Assembly (NCBI RefSeq): GCF_003573695.1
Contig: NC_039368.1
Location: 84,954,374-85,018,373 of the forward strand
Direction of reading: 5' to 3'
DNA from: Papaver somniferum
Lineage: Eukaryota > Streptophyta > Magnoliopsida > Ranunculales > Papaveraceae
DNA: 64,000 nt
Every line of letters begins with the position of its first letter. Position 1 is the stretch's first letter. The position numbers were made by a program, and so were the translations under genes. Positions 13,010 to 24,343 of the stretch are shown piece by piece. Below the pieces are notes generated by a model that was not told the DNA's origin, ran no database searches, and saw nothing but the letters and a program-made list of their open reading frames with translations.

Positions 13010-13252
13010 TAAAATTATTCGAAAAAGGAAATTTTATTGATTAGGCATCAAAAATTACAAAAAGTAATGTCCCCTTGTATCCATACACAAATGTCATGTG
13101 GGAAAACATCAATGTACTTAAAAGAACTGTTGCTTCTAGCTTTCTTAGCCACTAAATCAACTACTCTACTTTGAAGTCTACTACTGATTGACAAACATAA
13201 GACTCGTGACTTTGTAATAGAAACTTAATATCTGGAATAGTACTCTGGTTTA
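13010..13252 (-). mobile_element. LINE (L1-type) remnant A, 3' part with RNase H C-terminus
   Basis: The minus strand encodes IPDIKFLLQSHESYVCQSVV and, in a shifted frame, VVDLVAKKARSNSS, then a stop and an AATAAA-containing tail. This is the C-terminus of the plant LINE RNase H domain, including the conserved V-AD-LAK-A type motif. It is the continuation of the piece at 40824-41090; the 27.5 kb gypsy element between them duplicated the ACTAG target. Confidence 0.8.
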
Positions 13253-13257
13253 ACTAG

Positions 13258-14138
13258 TGTTGATGATGGTTTTTAGCTTAGGGTTAAAATCGTAAAACCT
13301 TAGTCAAACAGTGACGTCACACTTGAGTAATAATGTCGCCACTAGTACATTTATTATACCATTCAACATGACTGTGTAAAATTACCGGGTTACCTTTTTT
13401 ATGTATATGCCATGCTCCACGGAAGAGCCCTCGGTACTGACTGGCATCATCTCTACACATGCTAGCCACGCATGCTAGCCAAACGTGCCAATGGCATGCC
13501 ATGCCAGCCACATCTCCGCGCCAAAGGCATGCCAACCATGCCAGCCGCACCACCATGCCAATAGCATGCCATGCCAGACACATTTCCAAGCCAAAGGCAT
13601 GCCGACCATGCCATCCGCACCACCGTGCCAATGGCATGCTATGCCAGCCACATCTCCGCGCCAAAGGCATGCCCATCATGCCAGCCGCACCACCGTGCCT
13701 ATGGCATGCCATGCCAGCCACATCTCCACGCCAAAGGCATGCCGACCATGCCACCCGCACCATCGTGCTAATGGCATGCCATGCCAGCCACATCTCCGCG
13801 CCAAATGCATGCCGACCATGCCAGTCGCACCACAGTGCCAATGGCATACCATGCCAGCCACATCTTCACGCCAAAGGCATGACGACCATGCCAGCCGCAC
13901 CACAGTGCCAATGGCATACCATGCCAGCCACATCTCCGCGCCATTGGCACATGCCGCTGTCTGTCAAACGAAGGGTTGCAACAATCAACGACTACCCTTT
14001 CATCTGAGATGCGGATCTCAGCCGTCCAAGTAACCAACTAACGCATGACAATTTCCGGCCCAATGCCAAACATCACGGTTTTGCCAAAAACCTAATTTTG
14101 TCCGCGCCTAAAATATTCCAAAGCCATGACGACCCTAC
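13258..14138 (+). repeat. 5' LTR of the gypsy element, first part
   Basis: It aligns with the 3' LTR from 38026: both have TTTTTAGCTTAGG and AACAGTGACGTCACACTTG close to the start, then the 70 bp tandem repeat. It is interrupted at 14138 by the array insertion and resumes at 27206/27211. Confidence 0.9.
13475..13960. repeat. 70 bp tandem repeat in the 5' LTR (about 7 units)
   Basis: The words ATGGCATGCC-ATGCCAGCCACATCT recur every 70 bases (for example 13711 and 13781). The unit is rich in GCATGC and CATGCC. Because 70 is not a multiple of three and the unit lacks stops in several frames, long ORFs appear on both strands (such as 13317-13847 minus and 13485-14033 plus). These should not be read as proteins. 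Confidence 0.95.
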
Positions 14139-15300
14139 TGATGAGTGCCAAATAATGTATATATCTATCCCTTTTTGTTGGCATTTAACTCATCTTTTGT
14201 GCAGTAATTCTACATTTTATCCCATATTCTGTATTTTCATTGTTTTCAAGAATAAATATTTTTCTTACTTAATTTTGCATTTTTAGGTTGTAAATAAAGT
14301 TTGGATGAATTGCGGAACGAAAAGAGCAGAAAAGTAGTGAAAAGCCGGGAGGAATTACACAAGGAAGCCGCGAAGAATGGTGCGCATAAGCCCAAAAGAC
14401 TAGAAATGGGCTCAAGAAGGAAGAATTGCTCTTAAAGAAGATATGGGCTTGGCATACCCAAGGCCCAAAACCCTTACCCAAACCCATTTTCTATAACCAA
14501 AACCGCCTCCATTCTCAGCCGTCAGATTGGATCCAACTCATCATCCTACGGTCGCTCATTCATAGAGCATCAAAATCTGAAGTCTCTGCCAAACACCACA
14601 GCGCCTAAATTCCAAGCCTTCAGATTAGATTGTAGTTGAATCCAACGATCGCTTCTAGGCCTGTGCATCAAATCCCGATGATTCCGATCAACACTACAAC
14701 ACCTAACCTAATCTTGCACCGTTAACTTCGTTGTATTTTATATCCTACGGTCGCTACAAGCTGCTTCTTCCTTATCCGTCCGATCCACCTACCATCTCCA
14801 TATCCAGCGGCTTCAGACCGCGGTACACCCATCTTGATACACCCGCCTAACACACTAATACTCGAACCCTATACTCTAAACCAAACAGCACCTAATCTCT
14901 TCTCCATCGACTCCATCTTCTCTTCCCCCCCTCTCTGCAACAGAACCACCTCTCCCTGCCACCCTCTGCCCAGCCACCTTCCATACCTTCCACAGCCACC
15001 AAACGTCGCCATATCTACCACCATCACCTACCCTCCCTTTTCCCCCCTCTCTCTAGCCCCTTATTTCACTGATTTCTCACCATTCCTTTCTCTGAAACCC
15101 TAGGTGAGAAATCAGTAAAATAAGTGAGTCTATAGACGAATTCGAAGCGTGCAGGAAGGCTAGAAGGAGATGTAGCAACGTGGGTCGAAGTCAGAAACAA
15201 CTTTCATCATGATTGGTGAGATGAATTTAAAACCCTAGTTTTACTGTTTTTGGGGGAAATTTAGGGATTTGGTTTGTAAACCCTAATTGGGTGTCCTGGG

Positions 15301-15310
15301 TATAAATAGG
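15301..15310 (+). promoter_or_regulatory. LTR TATA box (repeated at 20410 and 25501)
   Basis: TATAAATAGG after a GC-richer stretch, in the same place in all three LTRs (20410-20419 and 25501-25510). It is the probable retrotransposon promoter. Confidence 0.6.
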
Positions 15311-16948
15311 GGATATGTATTATGTGTAGAAGGTGTTCTTGGGCTAGCCAAGATTCCCCCAAATTTGGGTTAGTGTATGTTTAATTTTAATTTTCAATTT
15401 CAACTTCAAATCAATTTAAATCTTTAGGGTTATGTTTAATTTGTTCTCAATTCTGTTATTTTGTGCTGTTTAATTCTTGTTGTTATATTTCTGTTTAATA
15501 TTTGCTGTTTTTATAATTCCATGACCTGTTTAATTTCTGAATACCATGTCCTGTTACTTGATGTTTAATGCTTACTGTTCCTATTCTTCTTATGTTTTGC
15601 TCACTGTAATTCCTGTTCTTGTTCTGTTTAAGTGTCCAGTTTAGTGTTCTGTTTAGGGTTCATGTTTAGGTTAATATTGTTCATTGTTCCTGTTTGTCCC
15701 CTGTTAATGATAATCCTGTTAGTGTTAATTCTGTTTAATGTTAATGTTAGTTTAAACGCTCAAATGTTAAGTTTGTTCATTGTGAAGTGATGGAATGTTA
15801 GGCTAGAAGCCTTGAAGCATTGGATTGATTGAGCAGTGGGGAGAAACTAGTGCTCACTAGTGACTGTGAGCAAACTGGTTCTCTTCCCACTCTAGTTGTA
15901 TGCCTAGGCTCTCTTGTTTTATCAACTGTTAGCTTCCCAAATGTTAGGATTAGTCTACTGTTGTGTGTCAATGCTAGGTTAGAGCCTTAGAGCATTGTGT
16001 TGATTGAGCAGTGGGGAGAAACTAGTGCTCACTAGTGACTGTGAGCAAACTAGTTCTCTTCCCACTCTAGTAGTATGCCAAGGCTCACCTTCACCATTTC
16101 ACCTTCACCATCTCCACTGCCCTTGGCTTAGGCCTTGGTTCCATTGTTCTTGTTTAGTTTCATTGCACTGTCACTTTTCCTCATTCCTTCACTGCCACTG
16201 TTTTACTTTCACTTGTCCTTCATTTTGTTTGCTATTTGCTCCTGCTACTTCAACTACTCCTTGTTCTGCTGCTGCTACTACTTGCTGTTGTTGTGCTGCT
16301 GCTGTGCATTGTTGTGCTGCTGCTGTGCACTGCTTTCTTTCCCCTGTTGTGCAGTACTGCTGCTGCTGCTGCTTTATTTTCCTTGCTGCTGCTGCTGCAA
16401 CTGGGCTGCTTTCCACTGCTGCTGCTGCAACTGAGTTTGGCTCACAGCATAAGCCCAGTCCAGGTTAAAAGGCCAAGAGCCCATTAATTGTTCAAGGATC
16501 AAGAGCCCAGTTCAGTGCTTGACCACAAGCCCAGTTCATTGCTTGGCTATAGGTCCAGTTCAATAACAAGCCCAAGTTCATTATCAAGCCCAGTTCAATT
16601 CATTTCAAGACCACTGAGCCCAGTAACTTCATTACCAAGGTTCAGTTCACTTCAAAGGCTCAAGGCCCAAAGCACTTCATTATCACACAAGCCCATAGTC
16701 CAAAACAGAAGCTTAATCAAAGCCCATTGGTACTCATAACCCATTGGTACTCAAAAGCCCATTGATTATTCATAGCCCAATAGCAATTTAGAGCCCAAAG
16801 TAGCTAAATACTCCAAACACACCCAGTCTCTGTGGATCGACCCGTACTTGCACGAGCTACAACTGACGACCGTGCACTTGCGGTATTACTGTAGGCCCGC
16901 GTTTTATTACGCTCAATTTTATACGCTTTCCCGGGTCCACCAAATTTT

Positions 16949-16966
16949 TGGCGCCGCTGCCGGGGA
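16949..16966 (+). other. Second primer-site-like sequence inside the LTR
   Basis: TGGCGCCGCTGCCGGGGA, one base different from the true primer site 62 bases downstream (17011). It is preceded by GGGTCCACCA, which copies the LTR end. The same arrangement is present in LTR 2 and LTR 3 (near 22058 and 27150). Confidence 0.8.
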
Positions 16967-17010
16967 CCATTTTGCATTTAAATATAATATCTTTGGGCCC
17001 ACCAAGTTTT

Positions 17011-17028
17011 TGGCGCCGTTGCCGGGGA
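17011..17028 (+). other. Primer binding site, tRNA-Asp type
   Basis: TGGCGCCGTTGCCGGGGA, six bases after the LTR end, complementary to the 3' end expected for plant tRNA-Asp (from knowledge of Athila/Tat elements). The second copy is at 22120-22137. Confidence 0.8.
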
Positions 17029-17634
17029 TTGGTGCTGTGTTTTTTTGCAGTTTTATTAGCTATTTTTGCATTTCACTGCATAGCATTTGCATCTGCATCT
17101 GCTTCACTTCATTTGCTGTTGGACATGCTGTTCTGAACCTGTTTTTCCTCTGCTGGGACGCCACCAAGGAAAACAAACCAAAGCCCAACTGGGTTTTTGC
17201 AACAATATCAGAGCAGCTGGGCTGTGCTTAAAAGGTAACCCATTTAAGAGAACCCGAATTGTGGGCTTCCAAATTTTTAATTGTGGGCTTGTAATATTAA
17301 AGCCAATTTTTGGGCTTCTCTTATTTTCTGTTGGGTTTGTAATAATTTATTTGTGGGCTTGTTTGTTTACATTAATTTGTGGGCTTGTATTTAATTTTTG
17401 TGGGCTTGTTTAAATTGGACTTGTATCTTGTATTCTGGGTTTAAACCCAGCTGAGCTTGTGACCGATCACGCTAGGTTAACTCGTTAGTGGGCCGAGTAC
17501 CCAAATTCTAGGCCGAGATTTTGGACTCAGTTTCACCAAACGTTTTCAAACCGGCTGAGCCCCAGCAAACACAAAACCAACAGTGGGCGTGCTCCCATTT
17601 CAAAAACCAAATTTTATTTTCTTCATTTTATTGT

Positions 17635-17675
<41 letters not shown>

Positions 17676-18040
17676 CTTTTGCTCCCAATTTCAAAAACCA
17701 AAAATTTCTCCCATAAAAACCAAAGTTTTCCAAATGTTTCCCTAAAAAACCAAAATTTTTCTTTTTCCCATCAAAGCCAAATGTCTCCCGACAAAACCAA
17801 ATTTTTCCCAAAAAGTCCAATCCCATTAAAAACCAAATTTTCTTGTAGATAATGTGTTAGTTAAAATTCCTTTTGTATATATTTTGTGCTCATCCATTGT
17901 GACTCTGAAATATGTTGGAGTTTTGCCTTGGATAACGGAGTTTTAATTCTGCTTTCGCCGAAATCGGGTATTCTCTCTCCTTTTACTCTACTCAGCATGT
18001 CCCTTTCCATATGTTGCATTTTAATTCTTTCCATATTTTG

Positions 18041-18080
18041 AAACATTGAGGACAATGTTTAGTTTAGGTTTGGGGGTATA
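18041..18080 (+). other. Central PPT-like block
   Basis: ACATTGAGGACAATGTTTAG followed by GTTTGGGGGTATAG, repeated in internal region 2 at about 23138-23177. A matching block lies on the minus strand of the other non-autonomous element (55464-55506). Confidence 0.7.
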
Positions 18081-19232
18081 GAGTAGATACCACGATAATA
18101 TGCTATAATTGAAATCAAACTCCATCTTTTTGAAAAAATTGAAAAATTCCAAAAAAAATTGAAAAATCAAAATTCAAAAAAAAATTAAAAAATAAAAAAT
18201 CATAAAAAATGGAGCTCATTTACCTTGAAATGTTGACTCTTGTGCAAATATGTAATTATTAGGAGTCTTAGTCTAGATATTTAGGCACCCTGATTCTAGC
18301 ACAATTCACATAGTGATAAGAAATTTGCACGCGCACGATCTACCAATACATGTATGGCCTCGATCTTCAAGGTGTTTGATAGGAAGTTACGATTGCCAAT
18401 CACTTTAGAATACTGAACGAAACTTGACTAGCTTGTTCTTTGGTTGGTTGGGATAGAAGGTGGAGGTTACATTAAGAAAGACAACCATTGAATTTAACTG
18501 GGTGCATCAAAAAGGGCTACCTCTTGCAAAGTGTCATGTAATCTTTTGTTTCCTTTTGTATATGTATCAAAAGTGTTTCCTTATTCGAAAAAAAAAAAAA
18601 TATATATCAAAAAATACAAAAAAATCAAGTATTTATCAATTTCATTCTCTCTTGTTCCAAAAATAAAAGAGAGTAGTCAATGTAAATAAGAGTCATGTAA
18701 ATAGTCATTTTGTTGTTTTATTGTAATAAGCAAGTAAGGGTGTATGCCATTGATGTACAACGCGAGTAATTGTGAAATACCTCCAACTCATTCACAATTC
18801 TCGTAAAGTCCGGACAGCTAGCTAGATTTCGACCTTGGTTCTTAGCCTGAGAAACTATCTCTTGGTGATTAGTAGTCATAACTTCAGATCTTTCTTTACA
18901 CATGTGTAGATACACTTTACACTCTTATCACATGTCTTTTTTTTGTTATCAGTGCTAGGATTGTGCCTTACATAGCTAGATTGACATCTCCATTTTGCTG
19001 TGAGCTTAAACTGTTTTGCACATGTCACATTTGATGGAATCTGAGCTTATATTTTGACCTAGAACTTTGTAGGTACGTTCTAAGCAAACCTTCACGAGAC
19101 TTCACTCGTCCACTAGGGACACTTAGTGGTTTAAAAGGCTTAGTGCATACGCTAAATGCATTCGAGAGACCAGCGACAGTGGTATAGGTAGGATTTCCTT
19201 CGTTTTGTTTTACTTGAGGACAAGTAAAATTC

Positions 19233-19247
19233 AGGTTTGGGGGTATT
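19233..19247 (+). other. 3' polypurine tract of internal region 1
   Basis: AGGTTTGGGGGTATT directly before the next LTR (TGATGAG at 19248). The same sequence at 24329-24343 precedes LTR 3. Confidence 0.8.
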
Positions 19248-22113
19248 TGATGAGTGCCAAATAATGTATATATCTATCCCTTTTTGTTGGCATTTAACTC
19301 ATCTTTTGTGCAGTAATTCTACATTTTATCCCGTATTCTGTATTTTCATTGTTTTCAAGAATAAATATTTTTCTTACTTAATTTTGCATTTTTAGGTTGT
19401 AAATAAAGTTTGGATGAATTGCGGAACGAAAAGAGCAGAAAAGTAGTGAAAAGCCGGGAGGAATTACACAAGGAAGCCGCGAAGAATGGTGCGCATAAGC
19501 CCAAAAGACTAGAAATGGGCTCAAGAAGGAAGAATTGCTCTTAAAGAAGATATGGGCTTGGCATACCCAAGGCCCAAAACCCTTACCCAAACCCATTTTC
19601 TATAACCAAAACCGCCTCCATTCTCAGCCGTCAGATTGGATCCAACTCATCATCCTACGGTCGCTCATTCATAGAGCATCAAAATCTGAAGTCTCTGCCA
19701 AACACCACAGCGCCTAAATTCCAAGCCTTCAGATTAGATTGTAGTTGAATCCAACGATCGCTTCTAGGCCTGTGCATCAAATCTCGATGATTCCGATCAA
19801 CACTACAACACCTAACCTAATCTTGCACCGTTAACTTCGTTGTATTTTACATCCTACGGTCGCTACAAGCTGCTTCTTCCTTATCCGTCCGATCCACCTA
19901 CCATCTCCATATCCAGCGGCTTCAGACCGCGGTACACCCATCTTGATACACCCGCCTAACACACTAATACTCGAACCCTATACCCTAAACCAAACAGCAC
20001 CTAATCTCTTCTCCATCGACTCCATCTTCTCTTCCCCCCCTCTCTGCAACAGAACCACCTCTCCCTGCCACCCTCTGCCCAGCCACCTTCCATACCTTCC
20101 ACAGCCACCAAACGTCGCCATATCTACCACCATCACCTACCCTCCCTTTTTCCCCCTCTCTCTAGCCCCTTATTTCACTGATTTCTCACCATTCCTTTCT
20201 CTGAAACCCTAGGTGAGAAATCAGTAAAATAAGTGAGTCTATAGACGAATTCGAAGCGTGCAGGAAGGCTAGAAGGAGATGTAGCAACGTGGGTCGAAGT
20301 CAGAAACAACTTTCATCATGATTGGTGAGATGAATTTAAAACCCTAGTTTTACTGTTTTTGGGGGAAATTTAGGGATTTGGTTTGTAAACCCTAATTGGG
20401 TGTCCTGGGTATAAATAGGGGATATGTATTATGTGTAGAAGGTGTTCTTGGGCTAGCCAAGATTCCCCCAAATTTGGGTTAGTGTATGTTTAATTTTAAT
20501 TTTCAATTTCAACTTCAAATCAATTTAAATCTTTAGGGTTATGTTTAATTTGTTCTCAATTCTGTTATTTTGTGCTGTTTAATTCTTGTTGTTATATTTC
20601 TGTTTAATATTTGCTGTTTTTATAATTCCATGACCTGTTTAATTTCTGAATACCATGTCCTGTTACTTGATGTTTAATGCTTACTGTTCCTATTCTTCTT
20701 ATGTTTTGCTCACTGTAATTCCTGTTCTTGTTCTGTTTAAGTGTCCAGTTTAGTGTTCTGTTTAGGGTTCATGTTTAGGTTAATATTGTTCATTGTTCCT
20801 GTTTGTCCCCTGTTAATGATAATCCTGTTAGTGTTAATTCTGTTTAATGTTAATGTTAGTTTAAACGCTCAAATGTTAAGTTTGTTCATTGTGAAGTGAT
20901 GGAATGTTAGGCTAGAAGCCTTGAAGCATTGGATTGATTGAGCAGTGGGGAGAAACTAGTGCTCACTAGTGACTGTGAGCAAACTGGTTCTCTTCCCACT
21001 CTAGTTGTATGCCTAGGCTCTCTTGTTTTGTCAACTGTTAGCTTCCCAACTGTTAGGATTAGTCTACTGTTGTGTGTCAATGCTAGGTTAGAGCCTTAGA
21101 GCATTGTGTTGATTGAGCAGTGGGGAGAAACTAGTGCTCACTAGTGACTGTGAGCAAACTAGTTCTCTTCCCACTCTAGTAGTATGCCTAGGCTCACCTT
21201 CACCATTTCACCTTCACCATCTCCACTGCCCTTGGCTTAGGCCTTGGTTCCATTGTTCTTGTTTAGTTTCATTGCACTGTCACTTTTCCTCATTCCTTCA
21301 CTGCCACTGTTTTACTTTCACTTGTCCTTCATTTTGTTTGCTATTTGCTCCTGCTACTTCAACTACTCCTTGTTCTGTTGCTGCTACTACTTGCTGTTGT
21401 TGTGCTGCTGCTGTGCATTGTTGTGCTGCTGCTGTGCACTGCTTTCTTTCCCCTGCTGTGCAGTACTGCTGCTGCTGCTGCTTTCTTTTCCTTGCTGCTG
21501 CTGCTGCGACTGGGCTGCTTTCCACTGCTGCTGCTGCAACTGAGTTTGGCTCACAGCATAAGCCCAGTCCAGGTTAAAAGGCCAAGAGCCCATTAATTGT
21601 TCAAGGATCAAGAGCCCAGTTCAGTTCTTGACCACAAGCCCAGTTCATTGCTTGGCTATAGGTCCAGTTCAATAACAAGCCCAAGTTCATTATCAAGCCC
21701 AGTTCAATTCATTTCAAGACCACTGAGCCCAGTAACTTCATTACCAAGGTTCAGTTCACTTCAAAGGCTCAAGGCCCAAAGCACTTCATTATCACACAAG
21801 CCCATAGTCCAAAACAGAAGCTTAATCAAAGCCCATTGGTACTCATAACCCATTGGTACTCAAAAGCCCATTGATTATTCATAGCCCAATAGCAATTTAG
21901 AGCCCAAAGTAGCTAAATACTCCAAACACACCCAGTCTCTGTGGATCGACCCGTACTTGCACGAGCTACAACTGACGACCGTGCACTTGCGGTATTACTG
22001 TAGGCCCGCGTTTTATTACGCTCAATTTTATACGCTTTCCCGGGTCCACCAAATTTTTGGCGCCGCTGCCGGGGACCATTTTGCATTTAAATATAATATC
22101 TTTGGGCCCACCA
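19248..22113 (+). repeat. LTR 2 of the non-autonomous array
   Basis: Near-identical to LTR 1. It shares with LTR 3, against LTR 1, variants such as CAGTTCAGTTCTTG (LTR 1 has GTGCTTG) and AAATCTCGATG (LTR 1 has AAATCCCGATG). Confidence 0.92.
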
Positions 22114-24343
22114 AGTTTTTGGCGCCGTTGCCGGGGATTGGTGCTGTGTTTTTTTGCAGTTTTATTAGCTATTTTTGCATTTCACTGCATAGCATTTGCA
22201 TCTGCATCTGCTTCACTTCATTTGCTGTTGGACATGCTGTTCTGAACCTGTTTTTCCTCTGCTGGGACGCCACCAAGGAAAACAAACCAAAGCCCAACTG
22301 GGTTTTTGCAACAATATCAGAGCAGCTGGGCTGTGCTTAAAAGGTAACCCATTTAAGAGAACCCGAATTGTGGGCTTCCAAATTTTTAATTGTGGGCTTG
22401 TAATAATAAAGCCAATTTTTGGGCTTCTCTTATTTTCTGTTGGGTTTGTAATAATTTATTTGTGGGCTTGTTTGTTTACATTAATTTGTGGGCTTGTATT
22501 TAATTTTTGTGGGCTTGTTTAAATTGGACTTGTATCTTGTATTCTGGGTTTAAACCCAGCTGAGCTTGTGACCGATCACGCTAGGTTAACTCGTTAGTGG
22601 GCCGAGTACCCAAATTCTAGGCCGAGATTTTGGACTCAGTTTCACCAAACGTTTTCAAACCGGCTGAGCCCCAGCAAACACAAAACCAACAGTGGGCGTG
22701 CTCCCATTTCAAAAACCAAATTTTATTTTCTTCATTTTATTGTTCTTAAAAAAAAAAAAAAAAAAAAAAAAATTCTTTTGCTCCCAATTTCAAAAACCAA
22801 AAATTTCTCCCATAAAAACCAAAGTTTTCCAAATGTTTCCCTAAAAAACCAAAATTTTTCTTTTTCCCATCAAAGCCAAATGTCTCCCGACAAAACCAAA
22901 TTTTTCCCAAAAAGTCCAATCCCATTAAAAACCAAATTTTCTTGTAGATAATGTGTTAGTTAAAATTCCTTTTGTATATTTTGTGCTCATCCATTGTGAC
23001 TCTGAAATATGTTGGAGTTTTGCCTTGGATAACGGAGTTTTAATTCTGCTTTCGCCGAAATCGGGTATTCTCTCTCCTTTTACTCTACTCAGCATGTCCC
23101 TTTCCATATGTTGCATTTTAATTCTTTCCATATTTTGAAACATTGAGGACAATGTTTAGTTTAGGTTTGGGGGTATAGAGTAGATACCACGATAATATGC
23201 TATAATTGAAATCAAACTCCATCTTTTTGAAAAAATTGAAAAATTCCAAAAAAAATTGAAAAATCAAAATTCAAAAAAAAATTAAAAAATAAAAAATCAT
23301 AAAAAATGGAGCTCATTTACCTTGAAATGTTGACTCTTGTGCAAATATGTAATTATTAGGAGTCTTAGTCTAGATATTTAGGCACCCTGATTCTAGCACA
23401 ATTCACATAGTGATAAGAAATTTGCACGCGCACGATCTACCAATACATGTATGGCCTCGATCTTCAAGGTGTTTGATAGGAAGTTACGATTGCCAATCAC
23501 TTTAGAATACTGAACGAAACTTGACTAGCTTGTTCTTTGGTTGGTTGGGATAGAAGGTGGAGGTTACATTAAGAAAGACAACCATTGAATTTAACTGGGT
23601 GCATCAAAAAGGGCTACCTCTTGCAAAGTGTCATGTAATCTTTTGTTTCCTTTTGTATATGTATCAAAAGTGTTTCCTTATTCGAAAAAAAAAAAATATA
23701 TATCAAAAAATACAAAAAAATCAAGTATTTATCAATTTCATTCTCTCTTGTTCCAAAAATAAAAGAGAGTAGTCAATGTAAATAAGAGTCATGTAAATAG
23801 TCATTTTGTTGTTTTATTGTAATAAGCAAGTAAGGGTGTATGCCATTGATGTACAACGCGAGTAATTGTGAAATACCTCCAACTCATTCACAATTCTCGT
23901 AAAGTCCGGACAGCTAGCTAGATTTCGACCTTGGTTCTTAGCCTGAGAAACTATCTCTTGGTGATTAGTAGTCATAACTTCAGATCTTTCTTTACACATG
24001 TGTAGATACACTTTACACTCTTATCACATGTCTTTTTTTTGTTATCAGTGCTAGGATTGTGCCTTACATAGCTAGATTGACATCTCCATTTTGCTGTGAG
24101 CTTAAACTGTTTTGCACATGTCACATTTGATGGAATCTGAGCTTATATTTTGACCTAGAACTTTGTAGGTACGTTCTAAGCAAACCTTCACGAGACTTCA
24201 CTCGTCCACTAGGGACACTTAGTGGTTTAAAAGGCTTAGTGCATACGCTAAATGCATTCGAGAGACCAGCGACAGTGGTATAGGTAGGATTTCCTTCGTT
24301 TTGTTTTACTTGAGGACAAGTAAAATTCAGGTTTGGGGGTATT
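22114..24343 (+). mobile_element. Internal region 2 of the non-autonomous element
   Basis: A near-copy of internal region 1, with a shorter A-run (about 22748-22772) and minor indels. It carries the primer site (22120-22137), central PPT block (about 23138-23177) and 3' PPT (24329-24343). No gag or pol coding is seen. Confidence 0.85.

Larger units (their letters stand above)
14139..17004 (+). repeat. LTR 1 of the non-autonomous array
   Basis: Starts TGATGAGTGCCAAATAATG and ends GGGCCCACCA. It holds a TATA box (15301), an internal ~95 bp duplication (about 15816-15912 and 15992-16086), a CTG/GCT-rich segment (16260-16435) that creates poly-Leu/Ala/Cys ORFs, a block rich in AGCCCA words (16440-16810), and a second primer-site-like sequence near its end. 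Confidence 0.92.
17005..19247 (+). mobile_element. Internal region 1 of the non-autonomous element
   Basis: From the primer site to the PPT. It has a 34-base A-run (about 17639-17672), AAATTTT/CCAAA low-complexity sequence, a central PPT-like block (18041-18080) and a 3' end (19080-19247) resembling that of the element at 52916-59318. Only short ORFs are present and none matches gag, protease, RT or integrase. Confidence 0.85.

Noticed and set aside
13475..13960. CRISPR-like regular repeats
   Set aside because: Units are contiguous 70 bp tandem copies with no unique spacers, in a plant LTR.
13317..14037. ORFs of 85-182 codons on both strands
   Set aside because: The same 70 bp repeat in the 5' LTR; no protein signal.
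16004..16487. Poly-Cys, poly-Leu and poly-Gln ORFs (also at 21113-21611 and 26204-26703)
   Set aside because: They come from a CTG/GCT microsatellite in the LTR of the non-autonomous element, in all frames.
16848..17413. ORFs crossing the LTR/primer-site junction (also at 21957-22522)
   Set aside because: They span non-coding replication signals and have no homology or conserved start.
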